A DNA stretch of 36,846 bases from a virus. The notes beneath the pieces are model-generated. The model made no database searches. It saw nothing but the letters and a program-made list of their open reading frames with translations, and was not told where the DNA came from. Position 1 is the stretch's first letter. Each line of letters opens with the position of its first letter. Positions 22,801 to 29,697 of the stretch are shown here, one piece after another. Location: positions 1 to 36,846 of the IMG/VR virus record IMGVR_UViG_3300024054_000180. The stretch is one strand, 5' to 3'. The position numbers and the translations under genes were made by a program.

Positions 22801-23411
22801 CGCAGGCCGACGTAGCCGAGAAGCGTGCGCGGCTGTGGGAAGCGAAACCGATTCCCGTTACCCCGAAGGCGGTGGCGCGCTTCTGGCTGAATGTTGATAA
22901 AACGACTACCTGTTGGCGATGGCTCGGAACAATCATGCACACGGGCTACGGGCGGTTCTTTCTGGGGCAAGGGCAGTTCATGGCCCATCGTTTCGCCTAC
23001 GTAGCGACATACGGCCCGATCCCGACTGATCGGCAGATCGACCATCTTTGCCGCAATCGTGCATGTGTCAATCCCGCCCACATGGAAGTCGTTGATAACA
23101 GGACGAACACGATGCGCGGGATCAGCGGCAACGTGACTACCTGCGTGAACGGCCACCGACACGATCCAAGGAATCCGGCTGCTACTCGTACACGGAAGCG
23201 GAAGTGCAAACGGTGCAAGGCGGACGAGCAGCGGCAGCATCGAAATCGAGGCCAGGCACTTGTCGCAGCCCGTTCGGTGATATGCCCCGCTTGTAGCGCC
23301 CAGCTAGGGCAAGAGTGTCAGTCATTGACGGCAGGAAAGCGAAACCCGTACAGCCACGCCGTCAGACGGAACGCCGCCGCCACCGACAAGCTGGCAGGAG
23401 AGACGACGTGA
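22797..23411 (+). CDS. HNH endonuclease 2 with C-terminal zinc modules
   Basis: This 204-residue protein has an ATGA overlap with HNH 1. The HNH core (ARFWLNVDKTTTCWRW, MAHRFAYVATYGPIPTDRQIDHLCRNRACVNPAHM) is a paralogue of the preceding protein. A CKRC pair (about 140) and a final CPACSAQLGQEC module with NPYSHAVRRNAA (160-195) follow. That last module resembles a separate small phage zinc domain, so this is probably a fusion. Confidence 0.83.
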   Translation: MTQADVAEKRARLWEAKPIPVTPKAVARFWLNVDKTTTCWRWLGTIMHTGYGRFFLGQGQFMAHRFAYVATYGPIPTDRQIDHLCRNRACVNPAHMEVVDNRTNTMRGISGNVTTCVNGHRHDPRNPAATRTRKRKCKRCKADEQRQHRNRGQALVAARSVICPACSAQLGQECQSLTAGKRNPYSHAVRRNAAATDKLAGETT

Positions 23412-23557
23412 CACCGATGCGCCCGGCCTTTCCTGAGCCAGGGCCTCTACTGATCGCACTCGCCATCTGTGTTGCGGGGCTATGGGCCGCTGCCGCAATG
23501 ATCGTGGGGGCTGTATGGATTCTGCTGTGGGCGTGGAGGTTCTTCGCCAATGCCTGA
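23408..23557 (+). CDS. Small single-pass membrane protein
   Basis: This 49-residue protein starts with a GTG that overlaps the HNH stop as GTGA. A Pro-rich start is followed by a hydrophobic stretch of about 28 residues (LLIALAICVAGLWAAAAMIV and on), which forms one or two membrane segments. It could be a holin-like or signalling peptide. Evidence for lysis is lacking because it sits in the early operon. Confidence 0.6.
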   Translation: MTPMRPAFPEPGPLLIALAICVAGLWAAAAMIVGAVWILLWAWRFFANA

Positions 23558-23855
23558 GCAACCGACCGTGACCGAGGCTGACCGTGAGTTCATCCAGCGG
23601 TTCATGGATCGCCTACGTCAGGAAGTCGACGCAACTACGCCGTCACCGAACCTGCGAGAAGTGTGGACAGTCCAACTCGCCGCCCACGTAGCCAAGGCCG
23701 TAGCCGCCGAGCGGGAGAAGGCTGGCCGAGTGTGGCTGAGTTTGCAACACGCCCTCAACGCCCTCACCGACATCCGCCGCCGCGGGGACTACGACGTGGC
23801 GGAACTGGACATCATCTGCGCGGAGGGGGAAGCCGCCCTCGGAGGTACGCCGTGA
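23550..23855 (+). CDS. Hypothetical helical protein
   Basis: This 101-residue protein has an ATG overlapping the previous gene by 8 nt. It is rich in charged helix (EADREFIQRFMDRLRQEV, VAKAVAAEREKAGRVWLSL). No family is recognised. It ends in a GTGA overlap. Confidence 0.6.
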   Translation: MPEQPTVTEADREFIQRFMDRLRQEVDATTPSPNLREVWTVQLAAHVAKAVAAEREKAGRVWLSLQHALNALTDIRRRGDYDVAELDIICAEGEAALGGTP

Positions 23856-24241
23856 CGCTCACCGAGGCTGAGATCTCAGAGATCGAGACGGATGGCGTAG
23901 CTACAAAGCGACAGTTAGCAGACCTCATCGCCGCCCTCCGCGCCGAGCGTACCGCCCGCCAGGACGCCGAGGGCAAGCTGGTGTACGCCGAACAGATGTT
24001 GAGGTCCGAGCGCGAGACGGCGGGCGATCTCCTGCACGAGAAAGCGGGGCAATTGGAGGCTGAACAGAAGCGGGGTAGAAAATTGGCGAGTCGTACGAGG
24101 GGCACGATGCGTTTCTTGGGCGGCTACCTTCGATGGCATCGCCAGAAGCACAAAGGCTGCGACTGTGACCAAGACGCGGCGGTTCATAGGAAGCGTCTAC
24201 AAGCCGCCCTAGCCGAGTACCGCAAGCAGGGAGCGTCGTGA
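23852..24241 (+). CDS. Coiled-coil protein with CDC motif
   Basis: This 129-residue protein has a GTG start coupled to the previous stop. Residues 18-75 form a strong coiled coil (KRQLADLIAALRAERTARQD and on), followed by a basic segment and HKGCDCDQDAAVHRKRL. No family is recognised. The end overlaps the methylase pseudogene as GTGA. Confidence 0.6.
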   Translation: MTLTEAEISEIETDGVATKRQLADLIAALRAERTARQDAEGKLVYAEQMLRSERETAGDLLHEKAGQLEAEQKRGRKLASRTRGTMRFLGGYLRWHRQKHKGCDCDQDAAVHRKRLQAALAEYRKQGAS

Positions 24242-24682
24242 GCAAGTTCAACGGCGGCCTACGCTCCTCGGCTACCGCGGAATGGTCAACTCCGCAGGCT
24301 ACCTTCGACGTGCTCAACGCCGAGTTCGGCCCGTTCACGCTAGATCCCTGTGCAACAGCCGAGAACGCAAAGTGCGCTTGATACTTCACGCGTGCTGATG
24401 ATGGTCTAGCGCAATCGTGGGCGGGCTGCCGGGTATTTATGAACCCGCCCTATGGTCGCGAGATTGGGCGTTGGATGCGGAAGGCGTGGGAGGAGTCGGT
24501 TCACTGCGATCTCGTTGTCTGCCTGATTCCAGCACGCACCGACACGGCATGGTGGCACGACTACGCGGCCCGCAGCGACAGTCCGTTTCATTCGCGGGCG
24601 CCTGCGCTTCGGCGGCCAGAAGAACTCTGCGCCCTTCCCATCGGCTATCGTCATTTACCGCAAGCAGGGAGGCGGGACGTGA
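24238..24682 (+). pseudogene. Decayed phage Dam-type N6-adenine methyltransferase
   Basis: Translated from GTG 24238, the product matches phage Dam-like methylases: EWSTPQATFDVLNAEFGPFTLDPCATAENAKCA, then YFTRADDGLAQSW, and the catalytic MNPPYGREIGRW. Two lesions break it. An in-frame TGA at 24379-24381 stands where Arg (CGA) would fit. An extra C near 24583-24584 shifts the frame, after which RFIRGRLRFGGQKN... and the natural end GGGT-stop appear in the other frame. The true stop (24680-24682) overlaps the resolvase GTG. Without repair, only 47 residues are made from the normal start. Sequencing errors or recoding are alternatives. Confidence 0.8.
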
Positions 24683-25230
24683 ACGTGATCGGCCTGGACC
24701 CCGGCTCGTCTGAGTCCTCGGTCGTGGAGCTCGCGCCTGACGGTCAGGTGACGAACCGCTACTCCGGCGCGAACGTCCACGTCCGCGAGTGGCTGCGCGC
24801 GGCGCGGCTCTTTGACTCGGGCGGGCTCGTGACCCTCGCGGTCGAATACATGCGCCCGAGAGGGATGCCCACGGCTCAGGAGGAGATAGATACCTGCGTG
24901 GAGCTCGGCAGGATGATCGAGGCATGGGGCGGGTCCTGGAAGCCCGTCTCGCGGATGCAGGCGAAGATGCACGTCTGCGGCAGGGCGAACGCGACCGACG
25001 CGAACATCCGCCAGGGCCTCATCGACTTCTACGGCGGCGAAAAGGCGATCGGCGGCAAGAAGTGCCAGCGGTGCCACGGTCAGGGCTGGCGCGGTCGCGA
25101 CAGGGCTCCCTGCGCCGACTGCTCGGGGACGGCGTGGCGGATCCCGCCCGGTCCTCTCGCGGGCCTGACCGGGGACGAGTGGGCGGCCCTCGCGGTCGCG
25201 GTCACGTTCCAGGGCAGGACGAGCGCGTGA
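24679..25230 (+). CDS. RuvC-like Holliday-junction resolvase with zinc insert
   Basis: This 183-residue protein starts at GTG, which overlaps the methylase stop. It has an RNase H fold with LDPG (Asp7), VEYM (Glu56), ATDANIRQG (Asp108) and a late GDEWAALAVA (Asp166/Glu167), in the order of RuvC-type resolvases. A zinc-binding insert CQRCHGQGW...CADC (129-148), like DnaJ zinc repeats, sits before the last helix. It probably resolves branched replication or packaging intermediates. The extra base in the upstream methylase puts a methylase fragment in frame with it. Confidence 0.78.
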   Translation: MNVIGLDPGSSESSVVELAPDGQVTNRYSGANVHVREWLRAARLFDSGGLVTLAVEYMRPRGMPTAQEEIDTCVELGRMIEAWGGSWKPVSRMQAKMHVCGRANATDANIRQGLIDFYGGEKAIGGKKCQRCHGQGWRGRDRAPCADCSGTAWRIPPGPLAGLTGDEWAALAVAVTFQGRTSA

Positions 25231-25883
25231 CAGACCTCGCTTCTACGTGGCCACCCGCGGGCCTGCCTGCGCCCTACTACCAGGACGACGCGGTGACGAT
25301 CTACCACGGCGACTGTCGGGATCTGCTGCCGCTCATGCCGAAGGTGGATCTGGTGCTCACCGACCCGCCGTATGGGATCGGCGAGGATGGCGGCGCATGT
25401 CGCACCCGCGGAGTACCGGGGTATAGCAAGTATCCGCAGATGGGTTGGGATCGGGACATTCCATCGCCAGACACTTTCCGCCTTGTTCTGGCGGCTGCGC
25501 CCCATGCAGTGATATGGGGAGGCAACTACTTCACAGATCGGTTGCCTGTAAGTCGTGGGTGGCTCTATTGGCAGAAGTTGATGGGCGGCGACTTCTCAGA
25601 TGGCGAACTGGCGTGGACAAGTCGGGATGCCGCGTTGCGGGAGTGGACACAGACCAATAAGAGTGGCGGCCATCAGCATCCGACACAGAAGCCGGTTGAA
25701 CTAATCCGCTGGTGCATAGGGTTCTTTCCTGCAGCGCAAACGATCCTAGACCCCTTCATGGGTTCTGGCACGACGCTGCGGGCCGCTAAGGACTTAGGCC
25801 GCAGGGCCATCGGCATCGAGATCGAGGAACGCTACTGCGAGATCGCCGCGAAGCGTATGGCGCAGTCGGTGATGGCCCTATGA
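25227..25883 (+). CDS. DNA N4/N6 amino-methyltransferase
   Basis: This 218-residue protein starts with a GTG overlapping the resolvase stop as GTGA. Motif order is TDPPYG (45-50) then DPFMGSGTT (175-183), the beta class of site-specific DNA methylases. No target-recognition extension is seen. The protein is short, as usual for stand-alone phage methylases. It may protect phage DNA from host restriction. Confidence 0.9.
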   Translation: MTDLASTWPPAGLPAPYYQDDAVTIYHGDCRDLLPLMPKVDLVLTDPPYGIGEDGGACRTRGVPGYSKYPQMGWDRDIPSPDTFRLVLAAAPHAVIWGGNYFTDRLPVSRGWLYWQKLMGGDFSDGELAWTSRDAALREWTQTNKSGGHQHPTQKPVELIRWCIGFFPAAQTILDPFMGSGTTLRAAKDLGRRAIGIEIEERYCEIAAKRMAQSVMAL

Positions 25884-26203
25884 CCGACGCAGGCTCCCCG
25901 GAATGGCTGGCCGAGGTCCTGGAGTTCGAGGGGCGCTGCGGGCTGGAACGCTGCCCTCGGATAGGCGTCGGCCACTGGACGGAGCCCGTCACCTTCCGGC
26001 TCAGGACGAACAAGGCTCGGACGCGCTTCTGGTACGAGTCATCGTGCGCGCCCGGACTCCCGCAGCCGAGCTCGCGCCTCCACTGGCGCGCTGAGGTCCT
26101 CGACCGGCTCGAGCGGTGGCCCGAGACCCTGACGGTCCTCCAGGGCCTAGGTGCGGCTCCTGCGATGATCCAGGAGGCACGCGAGACGCCGGGCAAGTCC
26201 TAG
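25880..26203 (+). CDS. Hypothetical protein, last early gene
   Basis: This 107-residue protein has an ATGA overlap with the methylase. It contains two Cys early on (RCGLERCPR) and a basic Trp-rich middle (TRFWYESSC, RLHWRAEVLDRLERWPE), ending in a helix. The stop lies in the loop of a hairpin. No family is recognised. Confidence 0.6.
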   Translation: MTDAGSPEWLAEVLEFEGRCGLERCPRIGVGHWTEPVTFRLRTNKARTRFWYESSCAPGLPQPSSRLHWRAEVLDRLERWPETLTVLQGLGAAPAMIQEARETPGKS

Positions 26204-26214
26204 GCAGACTTGCC
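26192..26214. terminator. Hairpin between convergent operons
   Basis: GGCAAGTC (26192-26199) and GACTTGCC (26207-26214) form an 8-bp stem with a 7-nt loop that contains the stop of the last plus-strand gene. There is no U run on either side, so it is only a possible bidirectional terminator. Confidence 0.45.
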
Positions 26215-26232
26215 TCGACGCTGCCTCAGGAC

Positions 26233-26454
26233 TCAGGACCGCTTCGGCACCTTCACGAGGCCTAGGCTGCCCTTGCGGACGGCCTCCGCGATGGCGTCCG
26301 AGGTCGCGAGTTGGTCCTCGACGGAATACTCGCCGTCGAGCGACGACTTCACCGCTGACACGAGGGCCATGACGATCCCCGAGCAGAGCACGAGCGCGGC
26401 AGCGACCACGCGCCGCAGGAAGCCGCGAATCCAGGTGAGCGGGTTGGCGTTCAT
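26233..26454 (-). CDS. Small membrane protein, holin-like
   Basis: This 73-residue protein has an ATG preceded by AAGGAG (9-nt spacer), which decides it over the longer reading. A basic N-terminus (WIRGFLRR) precedes one membrane segment (VVAAALVLCSGIVMALVSAV), and a polar C-terminal domain follows. Size and position at the end of the tail operon suit a holin or spanin-like protein. No endolysin is next to it, so the role is uncertain. Confidence 0.6.
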   Translation of the reverse strand: MNANPLTWIRGFLRRVVAAALVLCSGIVMALVSAVKSSLDGEYSVEDQLATSDAIAEAVRKGSLGLVKVPKRS

Positions 26455-26471
26455 CGTGGCGTTCTCCTTCT

Positions 26472-27374
26472 TTACCTGACGTCTATCGCACGTTCGACCG
26501 TGCTGGTGGCAGACGAAACGTTCGCCGCCACGGTGGAATCGATCACGAAGTCGGCGGATGCGATCCCGTCGCCGTCGCCGATGACCAGGTTCGACAGCGT
26601 GAGCGCGCCGCACTTGAGGTTGGATATGGAGGCCGGGGCACCGAACAGGCGGATCCTCGTGAGGCGAAGCTCCTTGATCGTCGCGCCCTGGCTGCCGCCG
26701 TCGATCACGATCCGGTCGTAGTCGCCGCCCGTCGTCACGTCCGAGCCCGCGCCGCGCAGCGAGCCGACGTTCACCTGCGACACCGTGCTAGACGAGGTCC
26801 AGTCGTGCGAGTTGCCGTCGGCAGCCGTGTTCGAGAGGGTCAGCGTGTAGGCGGTGCTCGTGGAGATCGTGAGGGCTGGCGCCGTGAGCTGGTCGACCAC
26901 GCACGTCTCGGCACGGATGTATTGACCCGCGTCCGCCTTCACTTCGAGCGCGAGAGCAACGCCGGAGCCCTGCCCCGCGTTCACGTCGGTGATCTCAAGT
27001 TTTTCCAGGCGGGCCCCGGACAGCAGCTTGCGGAGCGTCTGCGTCGAAGCTCCGCCGCGCTGCTCGACCAGTCGCGAGAGCGCGAGCTTGATCTCGGCCA
27101 CGTCCGCCTGGATCGTCGCGATCTCATCGTCCTGGCGAGGGGCACCTGCGACCGATTGCGCCACGCTGATCGTGGACGAGACCGGCGTGAAGGTGCCGGT
27201 AGCCTCGCCTGCCGCCGTGCCGCCCCCCACGAACACGAGCAGCGACCCCACGACCGCGACGCCCTTCGGCCCCAGCTTCTCGACGAGCGGCTTGCCGAAG
27301 TGGCCGTAGACGTCGGTGACGACGCGAAGCCGCAGGGCCTTCGCGTCTGGCGGCGGGCTAGGCGCTGTCGTCAT
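26472..27374 (-). CDS. Membrane-anchored protein with coiled coil and beta-rich domain
   Basis: This 300-residue protein starts at ATG 27374, overlapping the upstream gene by 17 nt. A hydrophobic segment (about 38-56, VAVVGSLLVFVGGGTAAGE) is followed by a coiled coil (about 85-105, DEIATIQADVAEIKLALSRL). A long Ser/Thr/Gly-rich beta region ends in ADFVIDSTVAANVSS. This resembles a surface-displayed or tail-tip accessory protein. It lies with two other membrane proteins at the end of the late operon. No enzyme motif is seen. Confidence 0.55.
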   Translation of the reverse strand: MTTAPSPPPDAKALRLRVVTDVYGHFGKPLVEKLGPKGVAVVGSLLVFVGGGTAAGEATGTFTPVSSTISVAQSVAGAPRQDDEIATIQADVAEIKLALSRLVEQRGGASTQTLRKLLSGARLEKLEITDVNAGQGSGVALALEVKADAGQYIRAETCVVDQLTAPALTISTSTAYTLTLSNTAADGNSHDWTSSSTVSQVNVGSLRGAGSDVTTGGDYDRIVIDGGSQGATIKELRLTRIRLFGAPASISNLKCGALTLSNLVIGDGDGIASADFVIDSTVAANVSSATSTVERAIDVR

Positions 27375-27660
27375 GCTCGGCTCCGTTGGCCGCACCGCTG
27401 ATCGTGCGAGCGTCGATCAGGCGCTCGATTCGACCGACTCGTTCGTTCATGGCAGTCCAGCGTTCCGCGGCGCGCGCGCTCTCGACCTCGATCTTGGCGT
27501 CGAGGTGGATCAGCTTCTCATCGACGCCGCGCAGTTGCTTCATCGTGTTCTCAGGAGACGAGCGCGCCACCTTGAGCCACGCGAACAGCACGCCGAAGAT
27601 CACGGACGGCGGACCTCCGAGTTGTATGGCCCATTGGACGAACTGATCTTCAGGCATCAT
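27358..27660 (-). CDS. Membrane/coiled-coil protein, holin-like
   Basis: This 100-residue protein starts at ATG 27660 after GGAG. It has an N-terminal hydrophobic stretch (PPSVIFGVLFAWLKVA) and then a long coiled coil (TMKQLRGVDEKLIHLDAKIEVESARAAERW and on). This is typical of phage holin or holin-associated proteins, though XhlA-type proteins place the coiled coil first. A second ATG 3 nt later is possible. Confidence 0.6.
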   Translation of the reverse strand: MMPEDQFVQWAIQLGGPPSVIFGVLFAWLKVARSSPENTMKQLRGVDEKLIHLDAKIEVESARAAERWTAMNERVGRIERLIDARTISGAANGAEHDDSA

Positions 27661-27700
27661 CTGCTCCCGCGTAATCGAGACGCACACGGATGCTCCCGGC

Positions 27701-28435
27701 CTACGGCACCGAGACTTCGTGCAACGCCACCCGAGCGGCGATCGGCCGGACCGTTGAGCCATCCTCCACGATGCGAACGCGCAGCGCGTAAGTGTACGTT
27801 CCGCTGGCGAGCGTCGTGTCCAGCGACATCGTGCCGAAAAACCCCGTCTTGCTCGCCGCGAGCTCGACACCCTGCCCGTTGAACACGCTGGTCCCGTCGC
27901 GCTCTATCTGGATCGTGCCGCTGCGAAACGACCCGGTGGTGTTCAGGTACACGACGCTGGCGTACCACGCAATCGCTCGCCGGCCCGTGCCGCCAATCGC
28001 CAACGCCGTTGAAACGAGTGTCGTCAACGACGCGCTTGGAATTGCAGTGCCGAACTGGAACTCGGCCGATGTTGAATACGCGCTGTTGTGCGTGCCCGTG
28101 CCGAAACCCGCGGTGCTGACCAGCGTTGCCGCGTGTTCGTGACCGGAGGTTGCGAACAGGACCGCGGTGCCGCCCGACGACAGCATAGCGAGCCGCGATC
28201 CCGTGGTGTAGACCACCGAGATCGTGCCCGTAGGCGTCCCTGGCGCCGCCCCGTCCCGCAGGTAGATGCTCACGAGACCGGTTGCCGAACCGCCAAGGGC
28301 GCGCGTGCCCGACCCCGACCCGCCTGAGTGATCGTGCAGCGCGAGTTCGTTCAGGTTGTCCCGCAGGTGGGTATCGAGGAGAGCCTTTGTCACCACCTCG
28401 TCCGCGACCCATGTCCGGGGGGCTGTCCAGCTAAT
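27701..28435 (-). CDS. Tail-associated protein, probable AUU start
   Basis: This is a tail-associated protein of the phage LRDNLNEL family. From GTG 28396 it has 231 residues. However, the frame continues upstream as (I)SWTAPRTWVADEVVTK, which aligns with MAWTAVPATK at the start of its paralogue at 28916-29227. The residue in the Met position is encoded by ATT (28435-28433), with a GGGGG stretch 6 nt upstream. An AUU start, as in bacterial infC, would give 244 residues. The two proteins share GGSGSGTR, ATGL, RDGTAP and PTGTI motifs. The C-terminal 130 residues are a beta-rich extension. The HNH gene lies just upstream on the other strand. Confidence 0.7.
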   Translation of the reverse strand: MSWTAPRTWVADEVVTKALLDTHLRDNLNELALHDHSGGSGSGTRALGGSATGLVSIYLRDGAAPGTPTGTISVVYTTGSRLAMLSSGGTAVLFATSGHEHAATLVSTAGFGTGTHNSAYSTSAEFQFGTAIPSASLTTLVSTALAIGGTGRRAIAWYASVVYLNTTGSFRSGTIQIERDGTSVFNGQGVELAASKTGFFGTMSLDTTLASGTYTYALRVRIVEDGSTVRPIAARVALHEVSVP

Positions 28436-28472
28436 CGCAGGCCCCCTTCTGGTAGCATGGACTCGTCATGCC

Positions 28473-28919
28473 ATGAAAACTATCAGCGAGTGCCCTGTCT
28501 GCCACCGCTCTTTCAGTCGCGTCCATACAGCGCGCAAGCCACCACGTTACTGTTCCCGCCCTTGTGCAAATCGCGCCCCAGGACGTATGACACCGGAGAT
28601 TCGGGCGAGAATTGGACGCGCTGGCAGCCAGAACCACAACTACCGGGGCGGCTGGAAAGACGACTTTGGCTATATTCACATCGGCGGCGTGCTGCGCTCG
28701 CACGTCGTATGGGACGCATCGCATCCCGATGATCCGATAAAGCACGGCGAGGTAATCCATCACAGGAACGGCGTGAAAAATGACGACCGCCCTGAGAATC
28801 TGGAGAAGCTGTCGAGTCAATCTGTGCACGCCAGCCTGCATCTCCGAGGCAAACCTAAGACGCCTCAACACGTCAGAAATCAAGTGGCGGCTCGTCTACG
28901 CCGGAAGTCATTGCCCTAA
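28473..28919 (+). CDS. HNH homing endonuclease on opposite strand in tail operon
   Basis: This 148-residue protein starts at ATG 28473. It has an N-terminal CPVCHRSF...YCSRPC zinc ribbon, then an HNH core (DDFGYIHIGGVLRSHVVWDASHP, GEVIHHRNGVKNDDRPENLE, HASLHL) typical of phage homing endonucleases with the H-H-N arrangement near 95-110. It lies head-to-head with one tail gene and its stop overlaps the stop of the other. It probably spreads itself between related phages. Confidence 0.85.
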   Translation: MKTISECPVCHRSFSRVHTARKPPRYCSRPCANRAPGRMTPEIRARIGRAGSQNHNYRGGWKDDFGYIHIGGVLRSHVVWDASHPDDPIKHGEVIHHRNGVKNDDRPENLEKLSSQSVHASLHLRGKPKTPQHVRNQVAARLRRKSLP

Positions 28920-29227
28920 TACCCGTGTGTGTGGGCGGTGCTCGTGAGCATCAACGCCGCGCCGCCAGATGCCCGATGGCCGAGCATCGAGCCGCTCGTG
29001 AACAGGACGGTGATCGTCCCGGTCGGCGCGGCTGGCGCCGTCCCGTCCCGGAAGTAGAGCAGGGTCAGCCCGGTCGCGGTGGCTCCGAGCGAGCGCGTGC
29101 CCGAACCTGAACCGCCGTCGTGGGCGTGCTGGTCGAGTTCAAGCATGTTGTCGCGCAGCCGCACGTTCAGCGCGGGTGCGTCGTACATCGTCCCGACCTT
29201 CGTCGCAGGCACCGCGGTCCACGCCAT
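28916..29227 (-). CDS. Small tail-associated protein, paralogue of 27701-28435
   Basis: This 103-residue protein begins MAWTAV and has LRDNMLELDQHAHDGGSGSG, LLYFRDGTAP and PTGTITVLFTSGS, shared with its neighbour at 27701-28435. It ends STAHTHGY just where the HNH gene begins on the other strand. Its partner continues for another 130 residues at this point. It may be naturally short, or shortened by the HNH insertion. It is probably a tail-tip or fibre-associated protein. Confidence 0.65.
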   Translation of the reverse strand: MAWTAVPATKVGTMYDAPALNVRLRDNMLELDQHAHDGGSGSGTRSLGATATGLTLLYFRDGTAPAAPTGTITVLFTSGSMLGHRASGGAALMLTSTAHTHGY

Positions 29228-29614
29228 CTACACGACCCCGTGCGCCGCGTTCTCGCGGATCAGGTCCGCCACCGTCTCGCCGGGATTCCAGAACCGGTTC
29301 GCGGTGCCGATGCGCTTCAGCAGGTGGTACTCGATCTTGTCCCGGTCAGCGGGCAGGGCCACCCTCCGCCAGTTGCCACCGACCTTCGCGTTCCGGCACG
29401 AGCCGCAGAAGAACAGCGGCGTCTGCACGCTGACGATGACCGCCCACCGGCAGCCGTCGGGACACTCGGCAACCCATCGCCCGTGATCGACGCGGGCGAG
29501 CACTTCGCCTGCGACCTTCTCGGCTGTTGGCAATGCCGAACGGGTAATGGCGAACATGTGCGCCAGAAACGGTTCCGGGTTCGCGTGTTCGTGCGTGATG
29601 ATCGCTTCTGCCAC
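29228..29614 (-). CDS. Zinc-binding hypothetical protein in tail operon
   Basis: This 128-residue protein starts at GTG with GGGAGG 8 nt upstream. It has a HEHANPEPFLAH start, then ECPDGCRW and FFCGSCRNAK as a CxxxC...CxxC zinc site (about 51-74), and a basic C-terminal half. Such zinc proteins occur among phage tail genes without a known role. It directly follows a terminator, so it probably has its own or read-through transcript. Confidence 0.65.
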   Translation of the reverse strand: MAEAIITHEHANPEPFLAHMFAITRSALPTAEKVAGEVLARVDHGRWVAECPDGCRWAVIVSVQTPLFFCGSCRNAKVGGNWRRVALPADRDKIEYHLLKRIGTANRFWNPGETVADLIRENAAHGVV

Positions 29615-29635
29615 CTCAAAAACCTCCCGGATGTG

Positions 29636-29663
29636 AAAAGAGCGTCCCTTTCTGGGGACGCTC
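29636..29663 (-). terminator. Intrinsic terminator after the tail hub gene
   Basis: On the minus strand GAGCGTCCC (29663-29655) pairs with GGGACGCTC (29648-29640), a 9-bp perfect stem followed by TTTT (29639-29636). It lies between the hub gene and the zinc-protein gene and would separate their expression. Confidence 0.75.
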
Positions 29664-29697
29664 CCGACGGCGTCTGACAGGCCGATTCTAGCCTAGA

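Noticed and set aside
24439-25230. A genuine 263-residue methylase-resolvase fusion
   Set aside because: The join lies at an apparent one-base insertion; each part keeps its own natural stop or start in a different frame, so a lesion is more likely.
24679-25230. IscB/TnpB-like RNA-guided nuclease with the repeats as guide RNA
   Set aside because: The RuvC-like protein is only 183 residues, has a resolvase layout and a DnaJ-like zinc insert, and no HNH is inserted in it.
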